Shown piece after piece: positions 24,603 through 39,684 of a DNA stretch of 64,000 nt (the first letter of the stretch is position 1; each line of letters begins with the position of its first letter). The stretch comes from Chamaelirium japonicum (taxonomy: Eukaryota > Streptophyta > Magnoliopsida > Liliales > Melanthiaceae): positions 40,533,949 through 40,597,948 of the forward strand of contig OX393553.1 of the NCBI GenBank assembly GCA_947650365.1. Reading direction: 5' to 3'. A program made the position numbers and the translations under genes. Under the pieces are notes generated by a model. The model did no database searches. It was not told the origin of the DNA and worked only from the letters and a program-made list of their open reading frames with translations.

Positions 24603-27600
24603 GATCGAGCGAATGAATTAGAATGGATCGTACGAATGAGTAAGAATGGATCGTACGAATGAAATAGAATGGATCGTACGAATGAATTAGAGTGGATCGT
24701 GCGAATGAATTAGAATGGATCATACGAATGAATTAGAATAGATTGTGCGAATGAATTAGAATGGATCGTACAATGAATTAGAATAGATCGTAATAATGGA
24801 TCATACGAATGAAATAGAATGGATCGTACGAATGAATTAGAATTCATTCGTACGAATGAAATAGAATGGATCGTACGAAGGAATTAGAATGGATCGTACG
24901 AAGGAATTAGAAAACATCGTACAAATTAATTAGAATGGATACATTCGTGCAAAAGAATTAGAATCGATTGTATAAATGAGATAGAATGGATCGAATGAAT
25001 GAATTAGAATGGATCGTGCGAATGAATTAGATTGGATCGTATGAATGAATTAGAATGGATCGTACGAATGAATTAGAATAGATTGTGCGAATGAATTAGA
25101 ATGGATCGTACGAATGAATTAGAATTGATCGTACGAATGAATTAGAATAGATTGTGCGAATGAATTAGAATGGATCGTACGAATGAATTAGAATGGATCG
25201 TATGAATGAATTAGAATGGATCGTACGAATGAATTAGCAGGATCGTGCGAATGAATTAGAATGGTTCATGCGAATGAATTAGAATGGATCGTATGAATGA
25301 ATTAGAATGGATCGTGTGAATGAATTAGAATGGATCATATGAATAAAATAGAATGGATCGTATGAATTAGAATGTATCGTACGAAGGAATTAGAATGGAT
25401 CGTATGAATGAATTTGATTGGATCGTATTAATGAATTAGAATGGATTGTATGAATGAATTAGAATGGATCGTACGAATGAGTAAGAATGGATCGTATTAA
25501 TGAATTAGAGTTGATCGTGCGCACGAATCATTCAAATTCATTCGTACAATCCATTCTAATTCAATCGCACGATCCATTCGAATTCACTCATACGATCCAT
25601 TCTAATTCATTCATACAATCCATTCTAATTCATTCGCACGATCCATTCTAATTCTTTCACACGATCCATTCTTTTTCATTTATATGATCCATTCTAATTC
25701 ATTCGCACGACCCATTCTAATTCATTCATACGATCCATTCTAATTCATTCGTACGATCGATTCTAATTCATTTGCACGATCCATTCTAATTCATAAGTAC
25801 GATCCATTCTAATTCATTCATACGATCCATTCTAATTCATTTGCACGATCCATTATAATTCCATTCTATGTCATTCGTACGATCCATTCTTACTCAATCG
25901 TATGATCCACTCTAAATCATTCGCACGAATGTATCTATTCTAATTCATTCGTACGATCCATTCTAATTCATTCGCACGATCCATTTTAATTCATTAATAC
26001 GATCCAATCTAATTCATTCATATGATCCATTCTAATTCATTCGCACAAATGTATGTATTCTAATTCATTCGTACGATTCTAATTCATTCATACAATCCAT
26101 TCTAATTCTTTCACACGTCATACGATCCATTCTAATTCCTTTGTACGAATGAATTAGAATGGATCGTACAAAGGAATTAGAATGGATACATTCGTACGAA
26201 TGAATTAGAATGGATCCTACGAATGAATTAGAATAGATTGTGCGAATGAATTAGAATGGATCGTATGAATGAATTAGAATGGATCGTATGAATGAATTAG
26301 AATGGATCGTGCGAATGAATTAGAATGGATCGTACGAATGAATTAGAATGGATCATACGAATGAAATAGATGGATACATTCGTGCGAATGAATTAGAATA
26401 GATCGTACGAATGAGTAAGAATGGATCGTACGAATGAAATAGAATGGATTGTACGAATGAATTAGAATGGATCGTACGAATGAAATAGAATGGATCGTAC
26501 GTATGAATTAGAATGGATCGTGCGAATGAATTAGAATGGATCGTATGAATGAATTAGAATGGATCGTACGAATGAAATAGAATGGATCGTGCGAATGAAT
26601 TAGAATGGATCGTGCGAATGAAATAGAATGGATCGTGCGAATGAAATAGAATGGATACAAATGAATTAGAATGGATCATACGAATGAATTAGAATGGATC
26701 GTATGAATGAAATAGAATGGATCGTACGTATGAATTAGAATGGATCGTGCGAATGAATTAGAATAGATCGTATGAATGAATTAGAATGGATTGTACGAAT
26801 GAAATAGAATAGATCGTGCGAATGAATTAGAATGGATCGTGCGAATGAATTAGAATGGATCGTGCGCATGAAATAGAATGGATACAAATGAGTTAGAATG
26901 GATCATACGAATGAATTAGAATGGATCGTATGAGTGAATTCGAGTGCATCGTGCGAATGATTTAGAATGGATTGTACGAATGAATTAGAATGGATCGTGC
27001 TAATGTGTAAGAATGGATCGTACGAATGAATTAGAATGGATCGTATGAATGAATTAGAATGGATAGTACGAAGGAATTAGAATGGATCGTACGAATGAAT
27101 TAGAATGGATATATTCGTGTGAATGAATTAGAATGGATCGTACGAATGAGTAAGAATGGATCGTATGAATGAAATAGAATGGATTGTACGAAGGAATTAG
27201 AATGGATACATTCGTGCGAATGAATTAGAATGGATTGTACGAATGAATTAGATTGGATCGTGCAAATGAATTAGAATGGATCGTACAAATGAGTAAGAAT
27301 GGGTCGTGCGAATGAATTAGAATGGATCGTACGAATGAATTCGAATGGATACATTCTTGCAAAAGAATTAGAATGGATTGTATGAATGGATTAGAATGGA
27401 TCGTGCGAATGAATTAGAATGGATACATTCGTGCGATTGAATTAGAATGGATCGTATGAATGAATTAGATTGGATCGTATGAATGAATTAGAATGGATCG
27501 TGCGAATGAATTAGAATGGATCGTACGAATGAATTAGAATGGATCGTATGTTCTAATTCATTCGCACGTATGTATCCATTCTAATTCATTCGTACGATCC

Positions 27601-28348
27601 ATTCTAATTCATTCATACGATCCATTCTATTTCATTTGCACGAATATATCCATTCTAATTCATTCATATGATCCATTCTAATTCATTCGTACGATCCATT
27701 CTAATTCATTCGCACAATCTATTCTAATTCATTCGTACGATCAATTCTAATTCATTAGCACGATCCATTATAATTCATTCGGAATGGATCATACGAATGA
27801 ATTAGAATGGATCGTATGAGTGAATTCGAATGGATCGTGCGAATGAATTAGAATGGATTGTACGAATGAATTAGAATGGATCGTATGAATGAATTAGATT
27901 GGATCATATGAATGAATTAGAATGGATTGTGCGAATGAATTAGAATGGATAGTACGAATGAATTAGAATGGATCGTATGAATGAATTAGAATGGTTCGTG
28001 CGAATGAATTAGAATGGATCGTACGAATGAATTAGAATGGATACATTCGTGCAAATGAATTAGAATGGATCGTACGAATGAGTAAGAATGGATCGTACAA
28101 TTAGAATGGATCGTACGAATGAATTAGATTGGATCGTATGAATGAATTAGAATGGATCATACGAATGAATTAGAATAGATCGTACGAAGGAATTAGAATG
28201 GATTGTACGAAGGAATTAGAATGGATACATTCGTGCGAATGAATTAGAATGGATCGTATGAGTGAATTAGAATGGATCGTACGAATGAATTATAATGGAT
28301 CGTATGAATGAATTAGAATGGACACATTCGTGCGAATGAATTAGAATG
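24603..28348. repeat. Large higher-order repeat, unit 1 of 3 (3746 bp)
   Basis: Internal layout: minus 24603-25520, plus 25521-26144, minus 26145-27550, plus 27551-27780, minus 27781-28348. It opens at the rare monomer GATCGAGCG. Marker sequences include GATCGTAATAATGG near 24789, the palindrome CGTGCGCACG at 25516-25525 and the switch ATTCATTCGGAATGG at 27780. The same layout follows twice more without spacer. Confidence 0.92.
25516..25525. repeat. Palindromic switch CGTGCGCACG, unit 1
   Basis: An exact 10 bp palindrome centred at 25520/25521 joins minus to plus. It recurs at 29262-29271 and 32893-32902, once per higher-order unit. Confidence 0.9.
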
Positions 28349-31300
28349 GATCGAGCGAATGAATTAGAATGGATTGTATGAATGAGTAAGAATGGATCGT
28401 ACGAATGAAATAGAATGGATCGTACGAATGAATTAGAATGGATCGTGCGAATGAATTAGAATGGATCATACGAATGAATTAGAATAGATTGTGTGAATGA
28501 ATTAGAATCGATCGTACAATGAATTAGAATAGATCGTAATAATGGATCATACGAATGAAATAGAATGGATCGTACGAATGAATTAGAATTCATTCGTACG
28601 AATGAAATAGAATGGATCGTACGAAGGAATTAGAATGGATCGTACGAAGGAATTAGAAAAGATCGTACGAATTAATTAGAATGGATACATTCGTGCAAAA
28701 GAATTAGAATCGATTGTATAAATGAGATAGAATGGATCGAATGAATGAATTAGAATGGATCGTGCGAATGAATTAGATTGGATCGTATGAATGAATTAGA
28801 ATGGATCGTACGAATGAATTAGAATAGATTGTGCGAATGAATTAGAATGGATCGTACGAATGAATTAGAATTGATCGTACGAATGAATTAGAATAGATTG
28901 TGCGAATGAATTAGAATGGATCGTACGAATGAATTAGAATGGATCGTATGAATGAATTAGAATGAATCGTACGAATGAATTAGAAGGATCGTGCGAATGA
29001 ATTAGAATGGATCGTGCGAATGAATTAGAATGGATCGTATGAATGAATTAGAATGGATCGTGTGAATTAATTAGAATTGATTATATGAATAAAATAGAAT
29101 GGATCGTATGAATTAGAATGTATCGTACGAAAGAATTAGAATGGATCGTATGAATGAATTTGATTGGATCGTATTAATGAATTAGAATGGATTGTATGAT
29201 TGAATTAGAATGGATCGTACGAATGAGTAAGAATGGATCGTATTAATGAATTAGAATTGATCGTGCGCACGAATCATTCAAATTCATTCGTACAATCCAT
29301 TCTAATTCAATCGCACGATCCATTCGAATTCACTCATACGATCCATTCTAATTCATTCATACAATCCATTCTAATTCATTCGCACGATCCATTCTAATTC
29401 TTTTACACGATCCATTCTATTTAATTTATACGATCCATTCTAATTCATTCGCACAACCCATTCTAATTCGTTCATACAATCCATTCTAATTCATTCGTAC
29501 GATCCATTCTAATTCATTTGCACGATCCATTCTAATTCATAAGTACGATCCATTCTAATTCATTCATACGATCCATTCTAATTCATTTGCACGATCCATT
29601 CTAATTCCATTCTATTTCATTCGTACGATCCATTCTTACTCAATCGTATGATCCATTCTAAATCATTCGCACGAATGTATCCATTCTAATTCATTCGTAC
29701 GATCCATTCTAATTCATTCGCACGATCCATTTTAATTCATTAATACGATCCAATCTAATTCATTCATATGATCCATTCTAATTCATTCGCACAAATGTAT
29801 CTATTCTAATTCATTCGTACGATTCTAATTCATTCATACAATCCATTCTAATTCTTTCACACGTCATACGATCCATTCTAATTCCTTCGTACGAATGAAT
29901 TAGAATGGATTGTACGAAGGAATTAGAATGGATACATTCGTACGAATGAATTAGAATGGATCCTACGAATGAATTAGAATAGATTGTGCGAATGAATTAG
30001 AATGGATCGGATGAATGAATTAGATTGGATCGTATGAATGAATTAGAATGGATCGTGCGAATGAATTAGAATGGATCGTACGAATGAATTAGAATGGATC
30101 ATACGAATGAAATAGATGGATACATTCGTGCGAATGAATTAGAATAGATCGTACGAATGAGTAAGAATGGATCGTACGAATGAAATAGAATGGATTGTAC
30201 GAATGAATTAGAATGGATCGTACGAATGAAATAGAATGGATCGTACGTATGAATTAGAATGGATCGTGTGAATGAATTAGAATGGATCGTATGAATGAAT
30301 TAGAATGGATCGTACGAATGAAATAGAATGGATCGTGCGAATGAATTAGATTGGATCGTGCGAATGAAATAGAATGGATCGTGCGAATGAAATAGAATGG
30401 ATACAAATGAATTAGACTGGATCATACGAATGAATTAGAATGGATCGTATGAATGAAATAGAATGGATCGTACGTATGAATTAGAATGGATCGTGCGAAT
30501 GAATTAGAATGGATCGTATGAATGAAATAAAATGGATCGTAAAAATGAAATAGAATGGATCGGGCGAATGAATTATAATGGATCGTGCGAATGAATTAGA
30601 ATGGATCGTGCGAATGAAATAGAATGGATACAAATGAGTTAGAATGGATCATACGAATGAATTAGAATTGATCGTATGAGTGAATTCGAGTGGATCGTGC
30701 GAATGAATTAGAATGGATTGTACGAATGAATTAGAATGGATCGTGCTAATGAGTAAGAATGGATCGTACGAATGAATTAGAATGGATCGTATGAATGAAT
30801 TAGAATGGATCGTACGAAGGAATTAGAATGGATCGTACGAATGAATTAGAATGGATATATTCGTGCGAATGAATTAGAATGGATCGTACGAATGATTAAG
30901 AATGGATCGTACGAATGAAATAGAATGGATTATACGAAGGAATTTGAATGGATACATTCGTGCGAATGAATTAGAATGGATTGTACGAATGAATTAGATT
31001 GGATCATGCGAATGAATTAGAATGGATCGTACAAATGAGTAAGAATGGATCATGCGAATGAATTAGAATGGATCGTACGAATGAATTAGAATGGATACAT
31101 TCATGCAAAAGAATTAGAATGGATTGTATGAATGAATTAGAATGGATCGTGCGAATGAATTAGAATGGATCGTGTGAATGAATTAGAATGGATCGTACGA
31201 ATGAATTAGAATGGATCGTATGTTCTAATTCATTCGCACGAATGTATCCATTCTAATTCATTCGTACGATCCATTCTAATTCATTCATACGATCCATTCT

Positions 31301-32020
31301 ATTTCATTTGCACGAATATATCCATTCTTATTCATTCATAGGATCCATTCTAATTCATTCGTATGATCCATTCTAATTCATTCGCACAATCTATTCTAAT
31401 TCATTCGTACGATCAATTCTAATTCATGAGCACGATCCATTATAATTCATTCGGAATGGATCATACGAATGAATTAGAATGGATCGTATGAGTGAATTCG
31501 AATGGATCATGCGAATGAGTTAGAATGGATTGTACGAATGAATTAGAATGGATCGTATGAATGAATTAGATTGGATCATATGAATGAATTAGAATAGATT
31601 GTGCGAATGAATTAGAATGGATCGTACGAATGAATTAGAATGGATCGTATGAATGAATTAGAATGGTTCGTGCGAATGAATTAGAATGGATCATATGAAT
31701 GAATTAGAATGGATACATTCGTGCAAATGAATTAGAATGGATCGTACGAATGAGTAAGAATGGATCGTACAATTAGAATGGATCGTACGAATGAATTAGA
31801 TTGGATCGTATGAATGAATTAGAATGGATCGTACGAATGAATTAGAATAGATCGTACGAAGAAATTAGAATGGATTGTACGAAGGAATTAAAATGGATAC
31901 ATTCGTGCGAATGAATTAGAATGGATCGTATGAGTGAATTAGAATGGATCGTACGAATGAATTAGAATGGATCGTATGAATGAATTAGAATGGACACATT
32001 CGTGCGAATGAATTAGAATG
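28349..32020. repeat. Large higher-order repeat, unit 2 of 3 (3672 bp)
   Basis: Layout: minus 28349-29266, plus 29267-29890, minus 29891-31222, plus 31223-31452, minus 31453-32020. Offsets from unit 1 are 3746 bp up to 29890 and 3672 bp from 31222 on. The missing 74 bp equals two 23-mers plus one 28-mer, and contains the GATACATTCGTGCGATTG monomer present in units 1 and 3. Confidence 0.92.
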
Positions 32021-35000
32021 GATCGAGCGAATGAATTAGAATGGATCGTACGAATGAGTAAGAATGGATCGTACGAATGAAATAGAATGGATCGTACAAA
32101 TGAATTAGAATGGATCGTGCGAATGAATTAGAATGGATCATACGAAATAAATTAGAATAGATTGTGCGAATGAATTAGAATGGATCGTACAATAAATTAG
32201 AATAGATCGTAATAATGGATCATACGAATGAAATAGAATGGATCGTACGAATTAATTAGAATTCATTCGTACGAATGAAATAGAATGGATCGTACGAAGG
32301 AATTAGAATGGATCGTACGAAGGAATTAGAAAAGATCGTACGAATTAATTAGAATGGATACATTCGTGCAAAAGAATTAGAATCGATTGTATAAATGAGA
32401 TAGAATGGATCGAATGAATGAATTAGAATGGATCGTGCGAATGAATTAGATTGGATCGTATGAATGAATTAGAATGGATCGTACGAATGAATTAGAATAG
32501 ATTGTGTGAATGAATTAGAATGGATCGTACGAATGAATTAGAATTGATCGTACGAATGAATTAGAATTGATTGTGCGAATGAATTAGAATGGATCGTACG
32601 AATGAATTAGAATGGATCGTATGAATGAATTAGAATGGATCTTACGAATGAATTAGAAGGATCGTACGAATGAATTAGAATGGATCGTGCGAATGAATTA
32701 GAGTGGATCGTATGAATGAATTAGAATGGATCGTGTGAATGAATTAGAATGGATCATATGAATAAAATAGAATGGATCGTATGAATGAATTTGATTGGAT
32801 CGTATTAATGAATTAGAATGGATTGTATGAATGAGTTAGAATGGATCGTACGAATGAGTAAGAATGGATCGAATTAATGAATTAGAATTGATCGTGCGCA
32901 CGAATCATTCAAATTCATTCGTACAATCCATTCTAATTCAATCGCACGATCCATTCGAATTCACTCATACGATCCATTCTAATTCATTCCTACAATCCAT
33001 TCTAATTCATTCGCACGATCCATTCTAATTCTTTCACACGATCCATTCTATTTCATTTATACGATCCATTCTAATTCATTCGCACAACCCATTCTAATTC
33101 ATTCATACGATCCATTCTAATTCATTCGTACGATCCATTCTAATTCATTTGCACGATCCATTCTAATTCATAAGTACGATCCATTCTAATTCATTCATAC
33201 GATCCATTCTAATTCATTTGCACGATCCATTCTAATTCCATTCTATTTCATTCGTACGATCCATTCTTACTCAATCGTATGATCCATTCTAAATCATTCG
33301 CACGAATGTATCCATTGTAATTCATTCGTACGATCCATTCTAATTCATTCGCACGATCCATTTTAATTCATTAATACGATCCAATCTAATTCATTCATAT
33401 GATCCATTCTAATTCATTCGCACAAATGTATCTATTCTAATTCATTCGTACGATTCTAATTCATTCATATAATCCATTCTAATTCTTTCACACGTCATAC
33501 GATCCATTCTAATTCCTTCGTACGAATGAATTAGAATGGATTGTACGAAGGAATTAGAATGGATACATTCGTACGAATGAATTAGAATGGATCCTACGAA
33601 TGAATTAGAATAGATTGTGCGAATGAATTAGAATGGATCGTATGAATGAATTAGATTGGATCGTATGAATGAATTCGAATGGATCGGGCGAATGAATTAG
33701 AATGGATCGTACGAATGAATTAGAATGGATCATACGAATGAAATAGATGGATACATTCGTGCGAATGAATTAGAATAGATCGTACGAATGAGTAAGAATG
33801 GATCTTACGAATGAAATAGAATGGATTGTACGAATGAATTAGAATGGATCGTACGAATGAAATAGAATGGATCGTACGTATGAATTAGAATGGATCGTGC
33901 GAATGAATTAGAATGGATCGTATGAATGAATTAGAATGGATCGTACGAATGAAATAGAATGGATCGTGCGAATGAATTAGAATGGATCGTGCGAATGAAT
34001 AGAATGGATCGTGCGAATGAAATAGAATGGATACAAATGAATTAGAATGGATCATACGAATGAATTAGAATGGATCGTACGAATGAAATAGAATGGATCG
34101 TACGTATGAATTTGAATGGATCGTGCAAATGAATTAGAATGGATCGTATGAATGAATTAGAATGGATCGTATGAATGAAATACAATGGATCGTGCGAATG
34201 AATTAGAATGGATCGTGCGAATGAATTAGAATGGATCGTGCGAATGAAATAGAATGGATACAAATGAGTTAGAATGGATCATATGAATGAATTAGAATGG
34301 ATCGTATGAGTGAATTCGAGTGGATCGTGCGAATGAATTAGAATGGATTGTACGAATGAATTAGAATGGATCGTGCTAATGAGTAAGAATGGATCGTACG
34401 AATGAATTAGAATGGATCGTATGAATGAATTAGAATGGATCGTACGAAGGAATTAGAACGGATCGTACGAATGAATTAGAATGGATATATTCGTGCGAAT
34501 GAATTAGAATGGATAGTACGAATGAGTAAGAATGGATCGTACGAATGAAATTGAATGGATTGTACGAAGGAATTAGAATGGATACATTCGTCCGAATGAA
34601 TTAGAATGGATTGTACGAATGAATTAGATTGGATCGTGCGAATGAATTAGAATGGATCGTACAAATGAGTAAGAATGGGTCGTGCGAATGAATTAGAATG
34701 GATCGTACGAATGAATTAGAATGGATACATTCGTGCAAAAGAATTAGAATGGATTGTATGAATGAATTAGAATGTATCGTGCGAATGAATTAGAATGGAT
34801 ACATTCGTGCGATTGAATTAGAATGGATCATATGAATGAATTAGATTGGATCGTATGAATGAATTAGAATGGATCGTGCGAATGAATTAGAATGGATCGT
34901 ACGAATGAATTAGAATGGATCGTATGTTCTAATTCATTCGCACGAATGTATCCATGCTAATTCATTCGTACGATCCATTCTAATTCATTCATACGATCCA

Positions 35001-35673
35001 TTCTATTTCATTTGCACGAATATATCCATTCTAATTCATTCGTATGATCCATTCTAATTCATTCGTACGATCCATTCTAATTTATTCACACAATCTATTC
35101 TAATTCTTTCGTACGATCAATTCTAATTCATTAGCACGATCCATTATAATTCATTCGGAATGGATCATACGAATAAATTAGAATGGATCGTATGAGTGAA
35201 TTTGAATGGATCGTGCGAATGAATTAGAATGGATGGTACGAATGAATTAGAATGGATCGTATGAATGAATTAGATTGGATCATATGAATGAATTAGAATG
35301 GATTGTGCGAATGAATTAGAATGGATCGTATGAATGAATTAGAATGGATCGTATGAATGGATTAGAATGGTTCGTGCGAATGAATTAGAATGGATCGTAT
35401 GAATGAATTAGAATGGATACATTCGTGCAAATGAATTAGAATGGATCGTACGAATGAGTAAGAATGGATCGTACAATTAGAATGGATCGTACGAATGAAT
35501 TAGATTGGATCGTATGAATGAATTAGAATGGATCGTACGAATGAATTAGAATAGATCGTACGAAGGAATTAGAATGGATCGTATGAGTGAATTAGAATGG
35601 ATCGTACGAATGAATTAGAATGGATCGTATGAATGAATTAGAATGGACACATTCGTGCGAATGAATTAGAATG
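32021..35673. repeat. Large higher-order repeat, unit 3 of 3 (about 3653 bp)
   Basis: Layout: minus 32021-32897, plus 32898-33521, minus 33522-34926, plus 34927-35156, minus 35157-35673. Relative to unit 2 it lacks a 19-mer and a 23-mer near 32780, keeps the 74 bp segment lost from unit 2, and lacks about 51 bp (a 23-mer plus a 28-mer) near 35577. It diverges from the unit pattern after 35673, where the next unit would begin. Short minus-strand open frames near 34042-34263 are artefacts. Confidence 0.9.
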
Positions 35674-36049
35674 GATCGTATGAATGAATTAGAATAGATC
35701 GTGCGAATGAATTAGAATGGATCGTACGAATGAATTAGAATGGATCGTACGAATGAATTAGAATGGATCGTACGAATGAATTAGAATGGATCGTGCGAAT
35801 GAATTAGAATGGATCGTGCGAATGAATTAGAATGGATCGTGCGAATGAATTAGAATGGATCGTGCGAATGAATTAGAATGGATCGTACGAATGAGTAAGA
35901 ATAGATCGTACGAATGAAATAGAATGGATCGTACGAATGAATTAGAATGGATCGTGCGAATGAATTAGAATGGATCGTACGAATGAATTAGAATAGATTG
36001 TGCGAATGAATTAGAATGGATCATACAAATGAATTAGAATGGATCGTAA
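35674..36049 (-). repeat. Homogeneous run of 23-mers, minus orientation
   Basis: About 16 monomers without a 28-mer, most differing only at GTAC versus GTGC. The run 35790-35880 is almost invariant, suggesting recent local amplification. It ends at GATCGTAATTTATTCGTACG. Confidence 0.88.
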
Positions 36050-36552
36050 TTTATTCGTACGATCCATTCTATTTCAATCGTACGATCCATTATTACGATC
36101 CATTCTAATTCATTCGTACGATCCATTCTAATTCATTCGCACAATCTATTCTAATTCATTCGTACGATCCATTCTAATTCATTAGCACGATCCATTCTAA
36201 TTCATTCATACAATCCATTCTAATTCATTCGTACGATCCATTCTAATTCATTCGCATGAATGTATTCATTCTAATTCAATCCGATCCTTTCTAATTCATT
36301 CATACGATCCAATCTAATTTATTCATACGATCCATTCTAATTCATTCGTACGATCCATTCTAATTCATTTGTACGATCCATTCTAATTCATTCATACGAT
36401 CCATTCTAATTCATTTGTACGATCCATTCTAATTCATTCGCACGATCCATTCTAATTCATTCGCACGATCCATTCTAATTCATTCGTACGATCCATTCTA
36501 ATTCATTCATACAATCCATTCTAATTCTTTTCCATGAATGTATCCATTCTAA
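36050..36552 (+). repeat. Satellite block 43, plus orientation
   Basis: About 22 monomers, with an irregular fused monomer near 36275 (AATTCAATCCGATCC). It ends at CATGAATGTATCCATTC followed by TAATTAGAATG. Confidence 0.9.
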
Positions 36553-36908
36553 TTAGAATGAATTAGTATGGATACAATCGTACGAATGAATTAGAATAGA
36601 TCGTACGAATGAATTAGAATAGATTGTGCGAATGAATTAGAATGGATCGTACGAATGAATTAGAATGGATAAATTCGTGCGAATGAATTAGAATGGATTG
36701 TATGAATGAATTAGATTGGATCGTATAAATGAATTAGAATGAATCGTACGAATGAATTAGAATGGATCTTGCGAATGCATTAGAATGGATCGTACGAATG
36801 AATTAGAATTGATACATTCGTAAGAATGAATTAGAATGGATCGTATGTATGAATTAGATTGTACGAAGGAATTAGAATGGATCATACGAATGAAATAGAA
36901 TGGATCGT
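36553..36908 (-). repeat. Satellite block 44, minus orientation
   Basis: About 15 monomers. Its right edge, GGATCGTAATCTAATTC, is the third occurrence of the junction seen at 12331 and 14625. Confidence 0.88.
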
Positions 36909-37665
36909 AATCTAATTCATTCATACGATCCATTCTAATTCATTCGCACAATCTATTCTAATTCATTCGTACAATTCATTCTATTTCATTCGTACGATCC
37001 ATTCTTACTCATTCGTATGATCCATTCTAATTTATTCGCACGAATGTATCAATTCTAATTCATTCGTATGATCCATTCTAATTCATTCATATGATCCATT
37101 CTAATTCATTTGCACGAATATATCCTTTCTAATTCATTCGTACGATCCATTCTAATTCCTTCGTACGATCCATTATAATTCATTCGTACGATCCATTCTA
37201 ATTCATTCGTACGATCCATTCGAATTCATTCGCACGAATGTATCCATTCTAATTCATTCGTACGATCCATTCTAATTCATTAGCACGAAAAAACACGATC
37301 CACTCTAATTCATTCGTACGATCCATTCTTACTCAATCGTATGATCCATTGTAATTCATTCGAACGAATGTATCCATTCTAATTCGATCCATTCTAATTC
37401 ATTCGCACGATCCATTCTAATTCATTCGCACGAATGTATCCATTCTAATTCCTTCGCACGATCCATTCTAATTCATTCATACGATCCAATCTAATTCATT
37501 CATACGATCCATTCTAATTCTTTCGCACGAATGTATCCATTCTAATTCATTTGTATGATCCATTCTAATTCATTAGCATGAAAAAAAATGATCCACTCTA
37601 ATTCATTCGTACGATCCATTCTAATTCCATTGTATGACCCATTATATTTCATTCCTATGATCCAC
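36909..37665 (+). repeat. Satellite block 45, plus, with A-tract monomers
   Basis: Two monomers carry inserted A runs: A6 at 37288-37293 and A8 at 37581-37588, each in the context CATTAGCA(C/T)G...GATCCACTC. They are 293 bp apart in matching surroundings, a local duplication. The block leaves at GATCCACGTGCTAATG. Confidence 0.9.
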
Positions 37666-39684
37666 GTGCTAATGAATTAGAATTGATCGTACGAATGAAT
37701 TAGAATGGATCGTGCTAATGAATTAGAATGGATCGTACGAATGAATTAGAATGGATCGTACAAATGAATTAGAATGGATACATTCGTGCGAATGAATTAG
37801 AATGGATCGTACGAATGAATTAGAATGGATCGTGCGAATGAATTAGAATGGATCATATGAATGAATTAGAATGGATTGTGCGAATGAATTAGAATGGATC
37901 GTACGAATGAATTAGAATGGATTGTACGAATGAATAAGAATGGATCGTACGAAGGAATTAGAATGGATTATACGAATGAAATAGAATGGATCGTACGAAG
38001 GAATTAGAATGGATCGTACGTGCGAAGGAATTAGAATGGATCGTACGAAGGAATTAGAATGGATCGTACGAATGAATTAGAATGGATTGTACGAATGAAT
38101 TAGAATGGATACATTCGTGCGAATGAATTAGAATGGATCGTACGAATGAATTAGAATGGATCGTATGAATGAAATAGAATGGATCGTATGAATTAGAATG
38201 GATCGTATGAAGGAATTAGAATGGATCGTATGAATGAATTAGATTGGATCGTATTAATGAATTAGAATGGATCGTACGAATGAATTAGAATGGTTCGTAC
38301 GAATAAGTAAGAATGGATTGTATTAATGAATTAGAATTGATCGTGCGAATGAATTAGAATGGATGATACGAATGAATTAGAATGGATCGTACGAATGAAT
38401 TAGAAAGGATCGTGCGAATGAATTAGAATGGATCGTACGAATGAGTAAGAATGGATCGTACGAATGAAATAGAATGGATTGTACGAATGAATTAGAATGG
38501 ATCGTACGAATGAATTAGAATGGATCGCACGAATGAATTAGAATGGATAGATCGTATCAATGAATTAGAATGGATCGTACAAAGAAATTAGAATGGATCA
38601 TACGAATGAAATATAATGGGTCGTACAAAGGAATTAGAATGGATCGTACGTGAATTAGAATGGATCGTACGTATGAATTAGAATGGATTCATTCGTGCGA
38701 ATGAATTAGAATGGATCGTGCGAATGAAATAGAATGGATCGTACGAATGAATTAGAATGGATCGTACGAATGAATTAGAATGGATACATTCGTGCGAATG
38801 AATTAGAATGGATCGTACGAATGAGTAAGAATGGATCGTAAGAATGAAATAGAATTGATTGTACGAATGAATTAGAATGGATCGTACGAATGAATTAGAA
38901 TGAATACATTCGTACGAATGAATTAGAATGGATCGTACGAATGAATTAGAATGGATCGTGCGAATGAATTAGAATGGATCATACGAATGAATTAGAATGG
39001 ATCGTACGAATGAATTAGAATGGATCGTACGAATGAATTAGAATGGATACATTCGTGCGAATGAATTAGAATGGATCGTACGAATGAGAAAGAATGGATC
39101 GTACGAATGAAATAGAATGGATCGGACGAATGAATTAGAATGGATCGTATGAATGAATTAGAATGGATCGTACGAATGAATTAGAATGGATCATACGAAT
39201 GAATTAGAGTGGATCGTGTGAAAGAATTAGAATTGATTGTATGAATGAATTAGAATAGATTGTGCGAATGAATTAGAATGGATCGTACGAATGAATTAGA
39301 ATGGATCGTGCGAATGAATTAGAATGTATACATTCGTGCGAATGAATTAGAATGGATCATACGAATGAGTAAGAATGGATCGTACGAATGAAATAGAATG
39401 GATTGTACGAATGAATTAGAATGGATCGTACGAATGAATTAGAATGGATACATTCATGCGAATGAATTAGAATGGATCGTGTGAAAGAATTAGAATGGAT
39501 TGTATGAATGAATTAGAATGGATCGTATGAATGAATTAGAATGGATCGTACGAATGAATTAGATTAGATCGTATGAATGAATTAGAATGGATCATGTGAA
39601 TGAATTAGAATGGATCGTACAAATGAATTTGAATGGATCGTATGAATGAATTAGAATGGATCGTACAAAGGATGGATACATTCG
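37666..39684 (-). repeat. Satellite block 46, minus orientation
   Basis: One of the longest minus blocks, about 87 monomers. 28-mers near 37781, 38101, 38683, 38777, 38907, 39041, 39325 and 39446 punctuate the GAGTAAG / GAAATAG / GATTGTACG phrase. A 19-mer (GATCGTATGAATTAG) lies near 38187. Confidence 0.92.

Noticed and set aside
34042-34263. Minus-strand 73-residue open frame
   Set aside because: Same satellite artefact; no signal, domain or codon bias, and the other units of the triplication do not keep it open over the same span.
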